64,000 nt of DNA from Amphiura filiformis (GCF_039555335.1 NC_092628.1:35238965-35302964); one strand, 5' to 3'; counted from the stretch's first letter, positions 23,701 to 39,000 are shown. Numbers and translations are program-made. The notes: generated from the letters alone by a model not told the origin.

Positions 23701-26700
23701 TTTTTGAGAAAAATGCAAAAATAGTACCCCCTTAATTTATTTACTTGATTTATTTACAAGTAAACAAATCAAATGGACCATTCCCCTCTTATCAAACTCC
23801 CACCAGGATTTGTGGTTTTTGGTGGATTTATATGTATACAGGACTTCTCAAAAAAGTTTGGCCCAAAAAAGTAATTTGTTGTAAAAAAAAACCAAAAAAC
23901 AATATGTTGGTATTTCATGTGGATGGTCATAGACCCTCCCTTGGGTCCATGGAGAACGACTGGTAATGTAGATTACATAGCATTAAAAATCATCCCAATA
24001 CATGGACCCTCCCAGTCTGTAAGCAATTTGCCTTTCAGCTCCCACAAAATGCTGGGAGTTCACTTTTACGGATTTGGAGTCACGCAATCTTTCTATATAT
24101 CACGTCCATGTTTTCACTATACATTAACGTTTGTGTAAGCGACTAAAACAACGATATTGTATCCGACCAATCAACGCAGCTTGGCAGCGCGGGGATATTT
24201 GAAAAGGCTACCCTAGCTAAATAATGTGCAAACATTTGCAAACCGCACGCGATAATATACATAATATGGACAATAGGCCTAAGTCCGACTCGAGTGGTTG
24301 CCTTTTTTATTATTGCGCGTACCATGGGTCTATCAGCGCGTGCCACTTGAGCTCAATACCTCTCAGTTGTTGACAAGTGTCCCATCCGATCTTCGTCATA
24401 TCCCGCGGCATAGCTTTGTGCTACCATATTTGAATTCAAACTGGGGCGGGGCTTTCGTAATTGACATCGGAAACAACGTGCTTCGTTGAACGAATATTTG
24501 GAAGGGAGATCTCTAACAGATTGGACCAGTCTCGGAATCAGCGCTCAATGGACTTTCGCGTTCACTTATAATACGAGTATATTTCTACATTTTGCTTATG
24601 TATATTGATGCATGGATGTGGTGGGTGTAATTAGTGGCGTCGATTTGTGGATGAAGGGGGGTTACAGGACTTTGGCATTTTTTTCATAGGGCATTATGTA
24701 ATTATTTATTGTTACATTATCCAGAGATGGAACCGAACCGAGACTGGGGGCCAGTCTAGGATGGTCACAGCTATACGTCGAACAACTGAATACATGCACA
24801 ACGTACGGACCAATATATTTTTGTAAACATATTAGGCCTACGGTATAACAAAATGTATATTTTCGTACAATTGTACAACTATCGTTTCTACCCTATGACC
24901 TATAAAAGTTACCTGTTATCAAAGTGTCCGCAAAAAACTGGTCATCGCAAGTATCTTTGATGCTGAAAAGTAACGATATTCACGCAGGGACAGGCCGAAA
25001 ACCTTACCTCGATCGTAAAATCCAGCCCATGCATGTCATAAATAATTCATTATTGCATTGTGTAAATGTCACTGATTGTGTCCACGTATTGTTATTGCGT
25101 CCACGTATTGTTATTGCACCTGTTAAAGCAGAAGTCATGCTGAATTTATACTCGATCGCTGGATCACCATGTGAATTCGCCTATTAAAAAAAAAAAACCC
25201 TCTACGACCAGGTTGTTAAGCATCGAGCACGCTGACTGGCTTAGCAAATATCCAATTATTTTTGTAAACCAATCAGGTTAGACGTACTTTCCTGGCGGGT
25301 CACATTAATTCATATCGTAAAAGGCCGTCGCCTTCATTGATTGGCTTACGATTGCGATGAATGGTGTTTGCAACCAATCACAAAACGGGTTACAAATAGA
25401 TAAGGCGCCCATCGGAAATTTTGTACACGTCCATGATGACGTCATGCCACGAGGTAGCCGGAGGCTTCGCTTTTCTGCTAGCTTTAAAAGCGAGCGAGTG
25501 GTATAAAGTCAGTTTCACACCTGTGATTTATGGAGCATATCATAAAATCTCTGAGCACATACACAGCGGATTTGACAGATAAAAATGACATTTGCAATTC
25601 TGAGCAACGGATTCCATGAAATTGAAGATTATGTAAGTTATTCTACAGGATCGGTAATAATTAACAGCTGGTCTGCTGTATTTGAAGTGCATATTGAAGT
25701 TTGTAAGTTTGCAATTTGTCTGTCGCTTACGAAAGTTATTGGGAGTTCAGGGCACGTCACACCGAGTGTGGACGTGACCTCGCTGGGCATAGGTCCACTC
25801 ACAGCCTACTACTTGTTGCACATAGGTGCTTGACATTGCAAGGAATACGCTGAGAGCATTTCTCAAGTTCAAGCAAAGTGCATACATTTGCATCTTCTGT
25901 CAGTAAGATTATTTAATCTGACCCTGTGTATATTTCTTAATTGTAGAGTTCATTGATGTTGGTAAGAAGCAACCTGCCCTGGATGCATTATACGATGTCA
26001 TCAAGAGTAAGAAGCATCGGACATGGCAGAAGATCCACGAACCCATTATGGAGAAGTACTTGGAGCTGTGTGTGGAACTACATAAAAGTCACACTGCCAA
26101 GGAAGGACTCTACCAGTATAAGAACATCTGTCAACAAGTGAGTTATTCTAAATTCAATATTAAAGGGCCATTGTTTCATTGTTTGGGATGTCATGAGCAT
26201 TACCACATGGGGTAACATTGAACACTAATTGTAAACTTAACACCCTCAATATTTGTCTTGAATTTCTACTTTCCCACCATTGTTGTCTTTCTATTAGGTT
26301 AATGTCCGTTCCTTGGAAGATGTAGTTCGCAGATACCTACAGCTTGCAGAAGAGAAGACTGAGGAAGCTCTCAAGTTGTCAGAGCAATCTGTTCTGGATA
26401 TCGATGACTTGGATAATCTAGATACTCCAGAAGAGTAAGTGATTTCTTTCAATAGGAACTGAAATTTAAAGATCTATAAGTTCATCTAGGGCCAATTGAA
26501 AGACCTGTTTACAAAGATATTTCAAAAGCTGAAGAGGATCGATAAATCACATGGTGCAAATGTGATAATCAAAAGGCACTAGATGTATGTTATCAAATAT
26601 TTGGAATATAGTAGCCATCCAAAAAATCATCTACTGTGAAAACTTTGCACAAAGAATATGTTGTAAAATACAACTTTTAACTGATGACAATGGTTTTTAA

Positions 26701-29700
26701 GTCCCAAGCATTATATACCTTTAAATACATTATAATGACCTGATCCCGGGGACCTGATATCACAAATTCCTGTTAACACTAATTCATAACCTCATTAATA
26801 AACGCGATGCGTGCGATCCAATCATATTTTATTTAATTTGTGAAAACGCGAACGCAAATCGAGGTCATTAATATCTCACAATTGACCGCAAAATGCGTAG
26901 TTGTTCCAATGTCGCACACAATTGACTTCTGCGTGCGCCCGTGATAAATCCAACGAACTGCTTGCTGGCGCTGGCTGTCGTATTTGGATTGCGGCGCTAC
27001 CATATTTGCACAGATTCTGATACGCACTTTTGTTATTGGTCGTTTTGTTTTAGCCTGATCGATTTGTGGAAAGGGAGGATGTAAAATTGTTTATTTTACA
27101 AACTTTTGAGGAAAAAATTGTGTTATTTTTAAAGTTAAAAGATGAAAGTGACGAAAGTTATGAATGAGGTTAATAACTTTGCATCGGTTATATGGGCATT
27201 GTGAAAAATCTAAACATTTTGCTTTGGACCTCGGAATATCCTCGGGCTGCGCCCTCGGGATATTCCTCGGTTCAAAGGCAAAATGTTTAGATTTTTCACA
27301 ATGCCTCCAAATAACCGATGCGCAGTTATTAACCTCTAACTCAAGACCTTGACAATTTTGTGTTTTGAAAATGAGGTGGTTGTTAATGTATATGCAGGGT
27401 CAGAAATTTGGCGAGAATCAGGCCGCGACAAATCGCCTGTCCGATAGCCGGGGCAATCACATTTTTGTCGGGCAATTAAAACTCTGAAGAGCTGTGCCCG
27501 ATCGGGCAAGTCTGAATTTAAACCAATTAAGGGCTGGGGTATGAACGTTTGGACAGTATTTATTGTGGGACATTAGAGCACATCAGACATATCGAATTGC
27601 ATTCTGAATACGTAGAATGTCATTCTGATATCAAATAATTTTGATTTTTTGAAATTCGCAATTTAATACACATTTTATGGCAAATCATTAAAATTGATAT
27701 TTTTGATATTTAACAGTACTTGAAGTAAACTTTATAAATCTGATGATTTATACTTAAAGTGTATGTAGGTGGGATGAAAAGCCGACGATCAATTGAAAAT
27801 TTTGACCTTTCGTATTGAAGATATGGATTTTTTTTCCCAAAACACCAACAAAAATTAGGTCTTTTTGGGAAAAAAATCCATATCTTCAATATGAAAGGTC
27901 AAAATTTTCAATTGACCGTCGACTTTTCCTCCCTGCTACATACACTTTAAGAATATGTCAATAGATTTATATAATTTACTTCGAGGACTGTTATATATCA
28001 AAAATTTGCAAAATATCAAATTTTTATAATTTGTCATAAAATTTGTATTATATTGTGATTTTCAAAAAATGAAAATTATTTGATATCAGAAAGACATTTC
28101 AGATTCAGAATGCAATTCGATAGGTCTGAGGTGCTCTCATGTCCCACAAAAAAAAAATAATGTAAACGCATAATAAACGCTCATTTTAGATCCCTTAAAG
28201 CTTGATGATTTAAAATAGAATATTTCTGTCCAACTTGGCGTGTTCACAGAAGTAAAAAAACAGTCAAAACAAAGTAGAAAACTTCTTGACACGGAACTCA
28301 AATTTCGCTAGCCACTCGTATCCCACACCAGACTTGCAAACATATATATGCTAATGAACATCATGGCATTACGTGACGTATTAGAAGTTTGGCCAATTAT
28401 AGAACCTGTTTCGTGCAAATATCATGACGTCAATGAATTTGCATGGCCATGTATTTGCATATGAGTGAGATTGAGATGTATTAGTGGTTGGCGAAATACG
28501 TAAATTGCTGTGACTTTACTGACAAAATTTCACATAAAATACACATTAGAAACAAACAGTTAGTGAAATAAGTGAATAAAATGTTTATTTTTTATAGTGC
28601 ATTTTCATGAATACTCATTTATTTATCAACTTTACTGAGAAAAATATCGGATTTCCGTAAGAATGAAACTGCCAAATTCGGCACACTTACGGTACTATGC
28701 ACTGCACTGCATGATGAGTATGGTATGTAACTTGGTTGACAATTGTTGCCGGGAATATGGGTTAATTTCGGGCAATTTCGGGCAACCAATTTTTGAATAC
28801 TGCCTGCCCGATCGGGCAAGCTAAAAAATAAAATTTGTCGCGGCCTGGCGAGAATCCATTCTCGCAAAGATTCTCAAATCAACAAAATTGCAAGAATCTA
28901 AATGGATTCTCGTAAATATTTCAGTTTATCATACAAAGTTATATGGCGAGAATCCATGGATTCTTGCAAAATTCCACTGGGAGAATCCAAAAGGATTCTT
29001 GCACTTGGTTGCGAATTTCTGACTCTTTGTGTTTGTGAAATGATCATTTTTTGCTACAGTATTCTGTTGAGTGCAGTGAGCGGTGAAGATGTGCAGGCTC
29101 GTACTGACCGTGTTGTACTTATCCCCTGGGTCAAATTCCTGTGGGAGTCATATCGTCAGTGTCTGGATCTGCTACGTAACAACAACAGAGTAGAGAAGCT
29201 GTACCAAGACATTGCCCAAGATGGTAAGCCTATGAGGGTTATAATTGAATTGAAGAATTAAAATTATGTTATCAAAATAATGATGTGGGAGGTGAATGTA
29301 GTTCATATTAGACTGAAAATATGCAAATGATATAATATATGACAATTGTTTTACTTGGAAGTGACACCGATATTAAACATGATTGGTGACATTATCTCAT
29401 CAAGTTAACGTGGCCAGTGGGATTTAACCCGCAAACCTCTTGCACCAAAGATGAGTACCTGAACCACTGCTCTTCCTGATCCCTCAATATGGAGTAAAAT
29501 ATATAACATGTTATTAAAATGTCATTCTATGTAAACTAGAATGTTACAGGATTTGACATGCCAAAGAAGTCTGCAGGCCTGTTTGACTATATTACTCAAC
29601 ATTTCTTTTTATTCCAGCATTTCGATTCTGTCAGAAGTATCAAAGGAAGACCGAATTTCGCAAGCTTTGTGATAATGTAAGTGATTAATGGCCTTATATA

Positions 29701-32700
29701 TAAACATTTCTCCTGTACTTTGGTGTACATGTAGTTAATCTCTTTCTTTCTTTTCCTTTTTTGGGGGACATCGGCCTTTAAATGTGGGTCACCATCATAG
29801 TTGGAAGGACCACTTAGCAATCCTTTGTGTGTCTGTGTGTTGTATCCATGTATAGTGGAATAAATAGAGGAAAACATGGACACACAACCGCTGTGGACAT
29901 CCTCACTGAAATGACTACATTCAAAAAATTGCAAATAACATAAAAATACCTATGATGAGTGAAGGTCCAGGGGCTGAGGAGTATAGGTAGGGCCGCAGTT
30001 GGATAGTGCATGGAGCTTTGTTTCAAATATGTTCACGGTGTGGCGATTTAAAACGGATGTGTGTGTCCTTGGTTAGATATATATAGGGTAAAAGTTATGG
30101 CCTCATTGTGGTCCTTGTTTTTCTGTCTGTGTGAGTTTGGGTATGTGTTTGCTGTGCAGAACATTCAAACATTTAGATGCAGTGGACATACTTGGTGGAC
30201 ATTTTAAAGTGCCTTTAAAATGATTAAGTTAAAGCGCTGTACAAGAAAAACAGAAAGAAACACAACAAAATGAATTGAATGAAGCTAACTGAAGCGACAA
30301 GTGTTTTCCTATTCCATGTACTGATTTGTAAAATGATTTCCTCTTTTGTTTCCATTCACCCAGTTGAGAAACCATCTTGGTCTAATTCAAAAGCATCAGA
30401 ATCAGACAACGGCCATCAATCTCAACAACCCAGAGAGCCAGCAGATGCATCTAGACACCCGCTTGTTTCAGCTGGACACAGCCATTAGTATGGAACTGTG
30501 GCAGGTAAGACAGTTTACCAGCCTCACTATAAGGCTTAGACCATTATTTGATTATTCAAACATTTTGATGGTTGGAAAACAACATATCACAAGTATCGCT
30601 ATTCTTCTGATTTTTTAAAACAATCAAATTTTGCCCAGAAAGACCCGTCTGGGACATATGTTTGTGCACCACCTATTAACAAAACTACATTAACTCGAGG
30701 AATTTTACTTCCTGGAACAACTACAGTGGCTACTGCAAGCGATCAAATGAATGTTAATGCGATCGTGTCTCTGCAAAATTTCATGCATAAAATTGTAGAC
30801 ATGAAAATTTGTAGATTTTTAGAATATCTACATTATAATAACAATCGCTGACTATAACGCTACCCTACACTATTTAAATTAAGAAACTACACTTGGACAG
30901 TGTATTGTTCCAGTTAGAGATAAGTAATAATAAGTATTTGCACATATAGGCAAGATTGGTGGTGATATGTAAATACCTACTGAGTCACCTTGTGTATGGA
31001 CCAATCACCCTGTAGAGTTGTAGGGTTTGTATGTTGGCAGGTGAAGCCCCTCTTACAGCAGAAGACAGTTGTTGACACATGTTTAGTGTAAGGATACTGG
31101 ATTGGCATTCACAAATTGAACAAACTTGTTGAGCTGGAGGTCATGCATTTTTTAAATGTTGATATTGCAGGAAGCCTACAAGGCTGTAGAAGACATCCAC
31201 AGCTTGATGGGAATTTCCAAGAAATCACCTAAACCTCAGATGATGGCTAACTATTACCAGAAACTTGGGCTTGTTTTCTGGAAGTCTGGCAACGGTCTGT
31301 TCCATGCGTGTGCTCTGCATCGTCTACTGCAGCTGTCAAGAGAACAAAGGAAGAATATGCCCCAAGATGAAATCCAGAGGTAATGCCCAATCCTGGCAGC
31401 TCTTTTATGGCAAACATTGGCTTTAATACTGTCCCACAAAATCATCCTGCTTTAATAACAGGCCTTCAAACATTGTTGTATTCAAAGTTCTGTTTGTAGA
31501 AACTGACTAATTGAGATATTGTATCTGCACCTTTTGACATTTTCTGTATGTAGAACATACAGTATTTTATTATTAATGAGGATTGCAAGATGCTATAAAA
31601 AATAATGCAAAATACTGTAACAAGTGGGCCCTACTTACCTAAACCTTATTTCGTTGTTGAGCAGGAAAAACAAACTTCCTATGTACTTATGACCTTGAAC
31701 ACACAATGTTTAAAACCAAACTGCCAAGGGATCACATACAGGGTTTTGCATTTTTAGGGACCAATGACACAAGATTTTTCCTGCCCAAGGAATTTTGTCA
31801 TTTTGTGTGAGAGGCAAACACTGTTGAAAATTGACAGGGTTTGGATAGAAAATAGCTGTGGTTATTTGGTCATGTACAGACAATGTACTTTAAAATGGGA
31901 AGTATCAGGTGTGTTGGGTCATTTTCTTCAAGTTAACTTTATTTGAATTTCAAGTTGCCATACATACAAAGAATTTGATCAAAATTGCATGTGAAATTTA
32001 TGGAACTGGGGCCACTTGTTTTTGCATGTGAACATCAGAATTACATGAGGTAAAACCCACCCAGCGACAAAGTGTAAGAAAGTCATATGAACCATATGAC
32101 CTCTGTGCAAAAACTGGATAGAAAAGAATGCAGTATTATTAAAATTTTGATAAGATAAATATTTTTGGCAACAACTTGAATTTTAAACTTGAATAATAGC
32201 CTTGCACGATTAAAAAAACACCAAAATATATGTTACATACATAGTGTTTTCCTGACCGGTTGGTCAGGCATGAGAATTTTCAGGCTTTTTTTTTGGTCCA
32301 AATTTCCGTGACTTTCTTTCAATTTCCAGACGTTTTGGCCTTTTTAGCCTAATTTCACACACCTTTTCAGGCTTTTTCAAACTTTTAAGGTTTTTTTGTG
32401 GATGATCATTCTCATGCCTGGTTGGTGCAAGGTCATATGAACCACTGTGGTGACATCATGCTTTGTTTTATACAATACGACTAGGTACTGTATGCATAGC
32501 CTAAATCTTTTGATTTGCTGCTTGTGTTAATCCTACAGAATGGCATCTCGAGTTCTTTTAGCTACCTTGTCTATTCCAATCAGTCCCCCACGTAATGACA
32601 TAGGAGACATGCTTGACATGGGCAATACCACTCTGGAAAACCAACGCAAGCTGGCCAACCTGCTGGGTCTGCAAGCTCCATCCAATAGGGTACAACTTGT

Positions 32701-35700
32701 CAAAGATTTGGTAAGTTTTTGGTAACGTATAAATGATTGCAAAATTGCTTTGTGCACACTGTCATTGTACTTGGCAAAGCCAGTAGCTTGTCAATTCAGT
32801 GAGTGTTTTTAGTCACCCAGTGGATCCACCATCTGGTCACATGGTAGAAAGCTAAAATTCCATTACCATGTAGTCTGTCATATTCAGTGCATTAGTACAT
32901 AATAGTTCAAGTCTCGGCACTGCTCGAGTCCCTGAGGTGGTCAGTATGTGACAGTATCCTCAGTTTGCTGTGCCAAAAGTTCAGCTATTTTGAACTAATT
33001 GCTGATTACTGTGTCTGTGTATTTACCTGTATAAAACTTGGGAAGCTGATACTGGCTATGATGGTTTATATATTTAGGTGTTAAGGGTATATGTTCATCT
33101 TAGCTGCAAGTTGCATTTGATGATCTATGGAATATCTGGATCCACTGAAAAAATCTAAAATGCATATTATCGGTTGTGTGTTTATGTTTCAGGTCAAGTA
33201 CAATGTGATTCCTTACGCTATACCCCAAGTGAAAGATCTGTACACTTGGCTGGAAGTTGAGTTTCACCCTCTTCATCTATGTGAGCGCATCACCACTGTG
33301 CTGGATTTCCTGAACGAGACTGAGGAACCGGAACTATTGCAGTATGTACCAGCACTGCAGAGTAACACAGTCATGCGTCTGCTCAAACAGGTGAGAGTTC
33401 CCTTACAAATGCAAGCAGATTTCTTAATCTTAATAAAGCCAACAGTTTTAGATGGAATTATATCAATACCATCACTGTATTTGTAAGGTGTTTATTTCCG
33501 CACTTTTTGCAGTTTCAGGACCACAAAGCTATGAAGATAATTGCAACTAACGGAATAAAAGAAACTGCAAAACTGCTATGAACAGATAATATTACAACAT
33601 TAATACCGCTAAAATATCCTGCTATAAAGAGGGTAAAGAAGGTGTATGTGAATAGTAAAACATATTTACACTTTGACTTCATTTCAGTGGTAGCAAAGTA
33701 TGTCAACATTTTGAATCCTCTAGGAGGTGGTCCCATTTGTTACACACATATTGTCATATAAACCTAAGTTGTTGACCTTTGGGGTTAAAGAGAAGAGTTC
33801 TTCCTATGTCAGCTATAAAGAGTTCTTCCTATGTCGACTGTTAAGATTTCCTATGTCAGCTATAAAGAGTTCTTCCTATGTCGACTGTTAAGATTTCCTA
33901 TGTCAGCTATAAAGAGTTCTTCCTATGTCGACTGTTAAGATTTCCTATGTCAGCTATAAAGAGTTCTTCCTATGTCGACTGTTAAGATTTCCTATGTCAG
34001 CTATTAAGAGTTCTTCCTATGTCGACTGTTAAGATTTCCTATGTCAGCTATTAAGAGTTCTTCGTATGTCGACTGTTAAGATTTCCTATATCAGCTATAA
34101 AGAGTTCTTCCTATGTCGACTGTTAAGATTTCCTATGTCAGCTATTAAGAGTTCTTCCTATGTCGACTGTTAAGATTTCCTATGTCAGCTATAGAGTTCT
34201 TCCTATGTCGACTGTTAAGATTTCCTATGTCAGCTATTAAGAGTTCTTCCTATGTCGACTGTTAAGATTTCCTATGTCAGCTATAAAGAGTTCTTCCTAT
34301 GTCGACTGTTAAGATTTCCTATGTCAGCTATAAAGAGTTCTTCCTATGTCGACTGTTAAGATTTCCTATGTCAGCTATAAAGAGTTCTTCCTATGTCGAC
34401 TGTTAAGATTTCCTATGTCAGCTATTAAGAGTTCTTCCTATGTCGACTGTTAAGATTTCCTATGTCAGCTATAAAGAGTTCTTCCTATGTCGACTGTTAA
34501 GATTTCCTATGTCAGCTATAAAGAGTTCTTCCTATGTCGACTGTTAAGATTTCCTATGTCAGCTATAAAGAGTTCTTCCTATGTCGACTGTTAAGATTTC
34601 CTATGTCAGCTATAAAGAGTTCTTCCTATGTCGACTGTTAAGATTTCCTATGTCAGCTATAAAGAGTTCTTCCTATGTCGACTGTTAAGATTTCCTATGT
34701 CAGCTATTAAGAGTTCTTCCTATGTCGACTGTTAAGATTTCCTGTCAGCTATTAAGAGTTCTTCGTATGTCGACTGTTAAGATTTCCTATGTCAGCTATT
34801 AAGAGTTCTTCCTATGTCGACTGTTAAGATTTCCTATGTCAGCTATAAAGAGTTCTTCCTATGTCGACTGTTAAGATTTCCTATGTCAGCTATAAAGAGT
34901 TCTTCCTATGTCGACTGTTAAGATTTCCTATGTCAGCTATTAAGAGTTCTTCCTATGTCGACTGTTAAGATTTCCTATGTCAGCTATTAAGAGTTCTTCG
35001 TATGTCGACTGTTAAGATTTCCTATGTCAGCTATTAAGAGTTCTTCCTATGTCGACTGTTAAGATTTCCTATGTCAGCTATAAAGAGTTCTTCCTATGTC
35101 GACTGTTAAGATTTCCTATGTCAGCTATAAAGAGTTCTTCCTATGTCGACTGTTAAGATTTCCTATGTCAGCTATAAAGAGTTCTTCCTATGTCGACTGT
35201 TAAGATTTCCTATGTCAGCTATTAAGAGTTCTTCGTATGTCGACTGTTAAGATTTCCTATGTCAGCTATTAAGAGTTCTTCGTATATCAGCCGTTAAGAA
35301 TTCTTTCTATGTCAGCTGTAAAGAATTCTTCCTATGTCAGCTGTTAAGAGTTCTTCCTGTGTTCTTCTAAGGTCTTTCTAAGTTCTTCTTTATTTCTATG
35401 TCAGCTGTTAAGAGTTTGTATGTCAGCTGAAGAATAACATCATCAGAGAAATCCATAATGTAGACAGCTTACCATCAAACTATCAATATTATTGTCATTT
35501 TCACAGGTATCCCAAGTGTACGAGTCCATCCAATTTTCTCGTCTCAACAAGCTAGTGCCATTTGTGACTCCATTTTACTTGGAGAGGATGGTTGTTGATG
35601 CTGCTCGTAATGGAGCTGTGCAGGTAAGGATTAAGGCTATGCCGCAAATGATTTGTCATTAAGAAGTGGGGAATGAGATAAGTGTTTATTATTAAATGAC

Positions 35701-36056
35701 AACAATGTTGAAAGTGTTTACAAATTATTCTTGTAACTTAGTATTGATTATAATCTCAATATAAAGTATAGTATGTCTTAAATTGTCTTTCTCAAATAAC
35801 AGACCATTGTGTCATTTGGTGTCCTTTTGTTCTTAAAGTGATACAACACTAAAATGTTTATTCTAGGGCAGGTCAAACAAAGGGATTAGGATTCAGCTAT
35901 GTTTCAGTCTGCCCAAATGGAATACTATCATTGAATTATAAAAATATAAAGTGGTATGGTTTTGTTCAAGGCTGACCATTCAGCACAAGTAACCCTAGAA
36001 TGCATAATGTGTAAGCATTGGTCTTTGTTGAAATGTACTCATTTGCTGCTCCCCCT

Positions 36057-36090
<34 letters not shown>

Positions 36091-39000
36091 GTGAGACTAG
36101 ATCATTCCACCCAGACATTGGTATTTGGAAGTCCTCTGACTGTGTCTCAGAAAGATGAACAACAAGAGGAAGGTCCACGCATCCAAGATATGCCATCTGA
36201 TCAGATTCGTAATCAGCTCAGCTTTATGTCCAATGTTTTGCATAGAGCCGTCAAACTTATCCAGCCTCTACATATGAAAGTAAGTGCAGAATTTCTTGTC
36301 AACTTCAGTTTCTATTATACCCAAGTGTGAAGAAAAATTGTGTAGACTTGCTGATCATCACTAAAAGCTGCTGCTGCAACATCACAAGCCCTTAGAAAAA
36401 CAGTAGGATACAGAATCAAACAAAACTTTACTTCAGAGGGAAGATTTGTATAAACAGCAGTCCAGCACCATGTGCACCTCTACACTTGGAGTACTGCATC
36501 AACAACTGATTTGACAAATAAAACAGACTTGAAATGTCAGATGTACAAAATGTCCATTATCCAACTTGTTTGCCAACAATTTGATTTTCAGGAGGAGCGT
36601 TTGAACGAGAAACAGCTGATTATACAGAGTTATCGCCGTACCCAGCACAAGGAGCATGAGCGCATCTTGCAACGACGTCATATCATTGAGGACAGAAAAG
36701 AGAAACTTGAGACTATCAGCGTACAGAGGGTAAGTTGATTACTGCGATAAGCCAGCATCATTTAGTGGTTAATGACTGCGCATCAGTTGTTTTGAAAAAA
36801 GTTTTGCTTATGGAACCGATGAAGGATATTCCGAGGTCCAAATAAAATGTTTAGAGTTTTCACAATACAAAAAAAAGTGGATTCATTAACCTCATTCATA
36901 ACCATCACTTTCAATTTGTTTAATTCCATCTGCATGTTGTTATCATATATTTTTAAAAAACCAATTACAAAGCGCTTCATCATACTCCATGTTTTCAATG
37001 TTGGCAGGTATGATAATCATGCATCAGGTTTATGTTTTTGCAAATAAATAAGTTTGATTGGGCCTCTTGCATCACATATTCATGAAGTTATGAATGCCCA
37101 ATAGACCAATTCAAATAAAGTTAGGAAAACCCATTGCAGTGAGTGTGGTATTTATTCAGGAAGCTAGTGGTCAAAATGGTGAACAAGAAATGTCATGAAT
37201 CACAATACCCTTTTGAGCACAAATACAGCTAAATAAGCCGGTGTCAAGGGGTAAATAATGTGTATTTATTCCAAAATTGTATGAAATATTAACAAACCAA
37301 AATTTAATTGGTAGTTCAAATTGGCAGTTCAAATTACCTTTATATCACTAGGCAATAAAAAATTCAAGTATACATAAAAACACATAAAAAGCATAGCAAG
37401 GGTTAGGCAATTTAAGTGCTAAATGTTCGTACAGTAAACCAAAAAAAGAAATGCCTGCCCTTCACTATAATAATCCTGCAGTATTCAAGTTGACAAGTGT
37501 ATCAAATATTCTGTTTCAGTACTGTTGTTCATGAAATATGTTATGTAGTAATGACAGAAGTAAGTATGACAGTATTATCAAGTTGTATTTGCTTTGCTTT
37601 ATGCAGGAAAAAGCTGAACAAGACCATATTGAGCATCAGCAGCGCTCCCAGCGTGAAGCAGAGCAGCAACGTCTGGAGCGTGAGGCTCTGGAGCGTGCTC
37701 GGAAAAAGCAACAGGAGGAGATTGAAGAAATACAGAAGCGTCATGCTCAAGAACGTATCAAAACTCTCAAGCAATCTGCCATTGGACAGAAGGTTTTCCA
37801 GAAACTCAAGGAAGAGGTCAGTGGATGAGAATTTAGAAACAAATAAAAAGAAAACAACAACTATACAGGCTGTATCAAAAGGATTGCTACCTAACAATTT
37901 GCAGTGATCATGACAGGTTGTTAACTATAAATTGTAGTCATATCAAGAGAATCTAATTTTTCTAAGCTTTTGATATCCCACCATACAGTACATTCTTGGG
38001 TCAGAATAATTGGCTCATTAATTCTACCATTGAGAAGCAGGCCTCTGATAAATATGGGTAGCAATAATTTTGATACAGCCTGTATATTGCGCATTTAGCT
38101 AAAATGCTTCAAAATTTTCTTTTACAGATGTATATATTATGCAGAACACAAGACTTCTGTAACATACGCAAGAACATTATTAACAAACCTCAAAGTAGTG
38201 AACAACATTATTATTGGATCTGAGAGTGAGATCTTTGAATGCCTGTCAGATTGGCAGGTGGTATGTGCTTATGATATATGTTTGTCTAGGAGGGAATCCA
38301 TTGAAACTGCCATTGCAGTTGTCAATCATTGATGTGACAAATGCATCAACAAGTTTCTCAGTGTTCAAGTCTTCTCAGTTTCTTTCTTATTGTGTTGATT
38401 GAGATTTTGTCAATTGGTGCAAGGTAAGAGAATGAATACTCAAGTTTAAATGTTGGATAAAATTAAGTCTAGTTCAAATCCATTATAAAGAAATAGAAAA
38501 ATATTTGAATCAATTAATTTGTGCAATATATTAATACCATGTATGCTTTTGCTGGTCTATGCAGGAACTGTCCAAGATGGATGCTGATGAAATCATGGCT
38601 AAACATGTGGAACAACTGGAGGCTGAGAAAAAAGAACTTCAGGCCCGTCTCAAATCACAAGAGAAAAAGGTACATACATTCATTGAGATTTTGATTTTCT
38701 AGACATCTTTGATATTGTTTGGTGATGTTGTTTTTGTTAAAGCTGAACTAGAGTGCCTACCGACTTTAATGTTTGCAACTACACTCTAGACTAAACCCAT
38801 CAGTTGTCTACACTGCACATGTACTTGTGTTATGCTTCTTAGTGATTACTGAAAAACATACAATTTGTAACGTGTCAGACTCGTGAAAATATTTTCATGT
38901 GACTGGTTGTGCTCCATAGTGCGACTGACTAGCAGCGCCTGTTGACAGGATCCCTCTCTGAAGTTCTAAAAATAATAAACTCAGTCAAAAAGTCAATTTG

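Larger units (their letters stand above)
20791..25946 (+). other. EIF3A: EIF3A intron 1, 5.2 kb
   Basis: Contains a partial family A MITE with internal duplication (21050-21450), a 1.15-kb hAT element (21899-23051) and a right-end fragment of family A (23660-23735). About 2.2 kb of sequence (23740-25946) shows no gene that I recognise. Short frames near 24924 and 25585 show no conserved motif. Confidence 0.7.
27395..29026. mobile_element. Outer foldback element of a three-level nest
   Basis: The left end (GGTCAGAAATTTGGCGAGAATC) is mirrored by GCGAATTTCTGACTC near 29011-29025. The residual interior (28848-29010) is rich in GAGAATCCATGGATTCTTGC-type palindromes. A hAT element inserted into its left part. 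Confidence 0.5.
26435..29059 (+). other. EIF3A: EIF3A intron 3, with nested transposons
   Basis: Holds a perfect hairpin (27166-27336) and a three-level nest of elements (27395-29026) that ends only about 35 bases before exon 4. The first ~700 bases show nothing recognisable. Confidence 0.7.

Noticed and set aside
25585-25833. Alternative EIF3A first exon or small gene in intron 1
   Set aside because: A short frame with a possible donor, but no homology to eIF3a and no promoter evidence visible.
33792-35425. CRISPR-like array
   Set aside because: Units are contiguous 47-mers without spacers, in a eukaryotic intron. It is a minisatellite.
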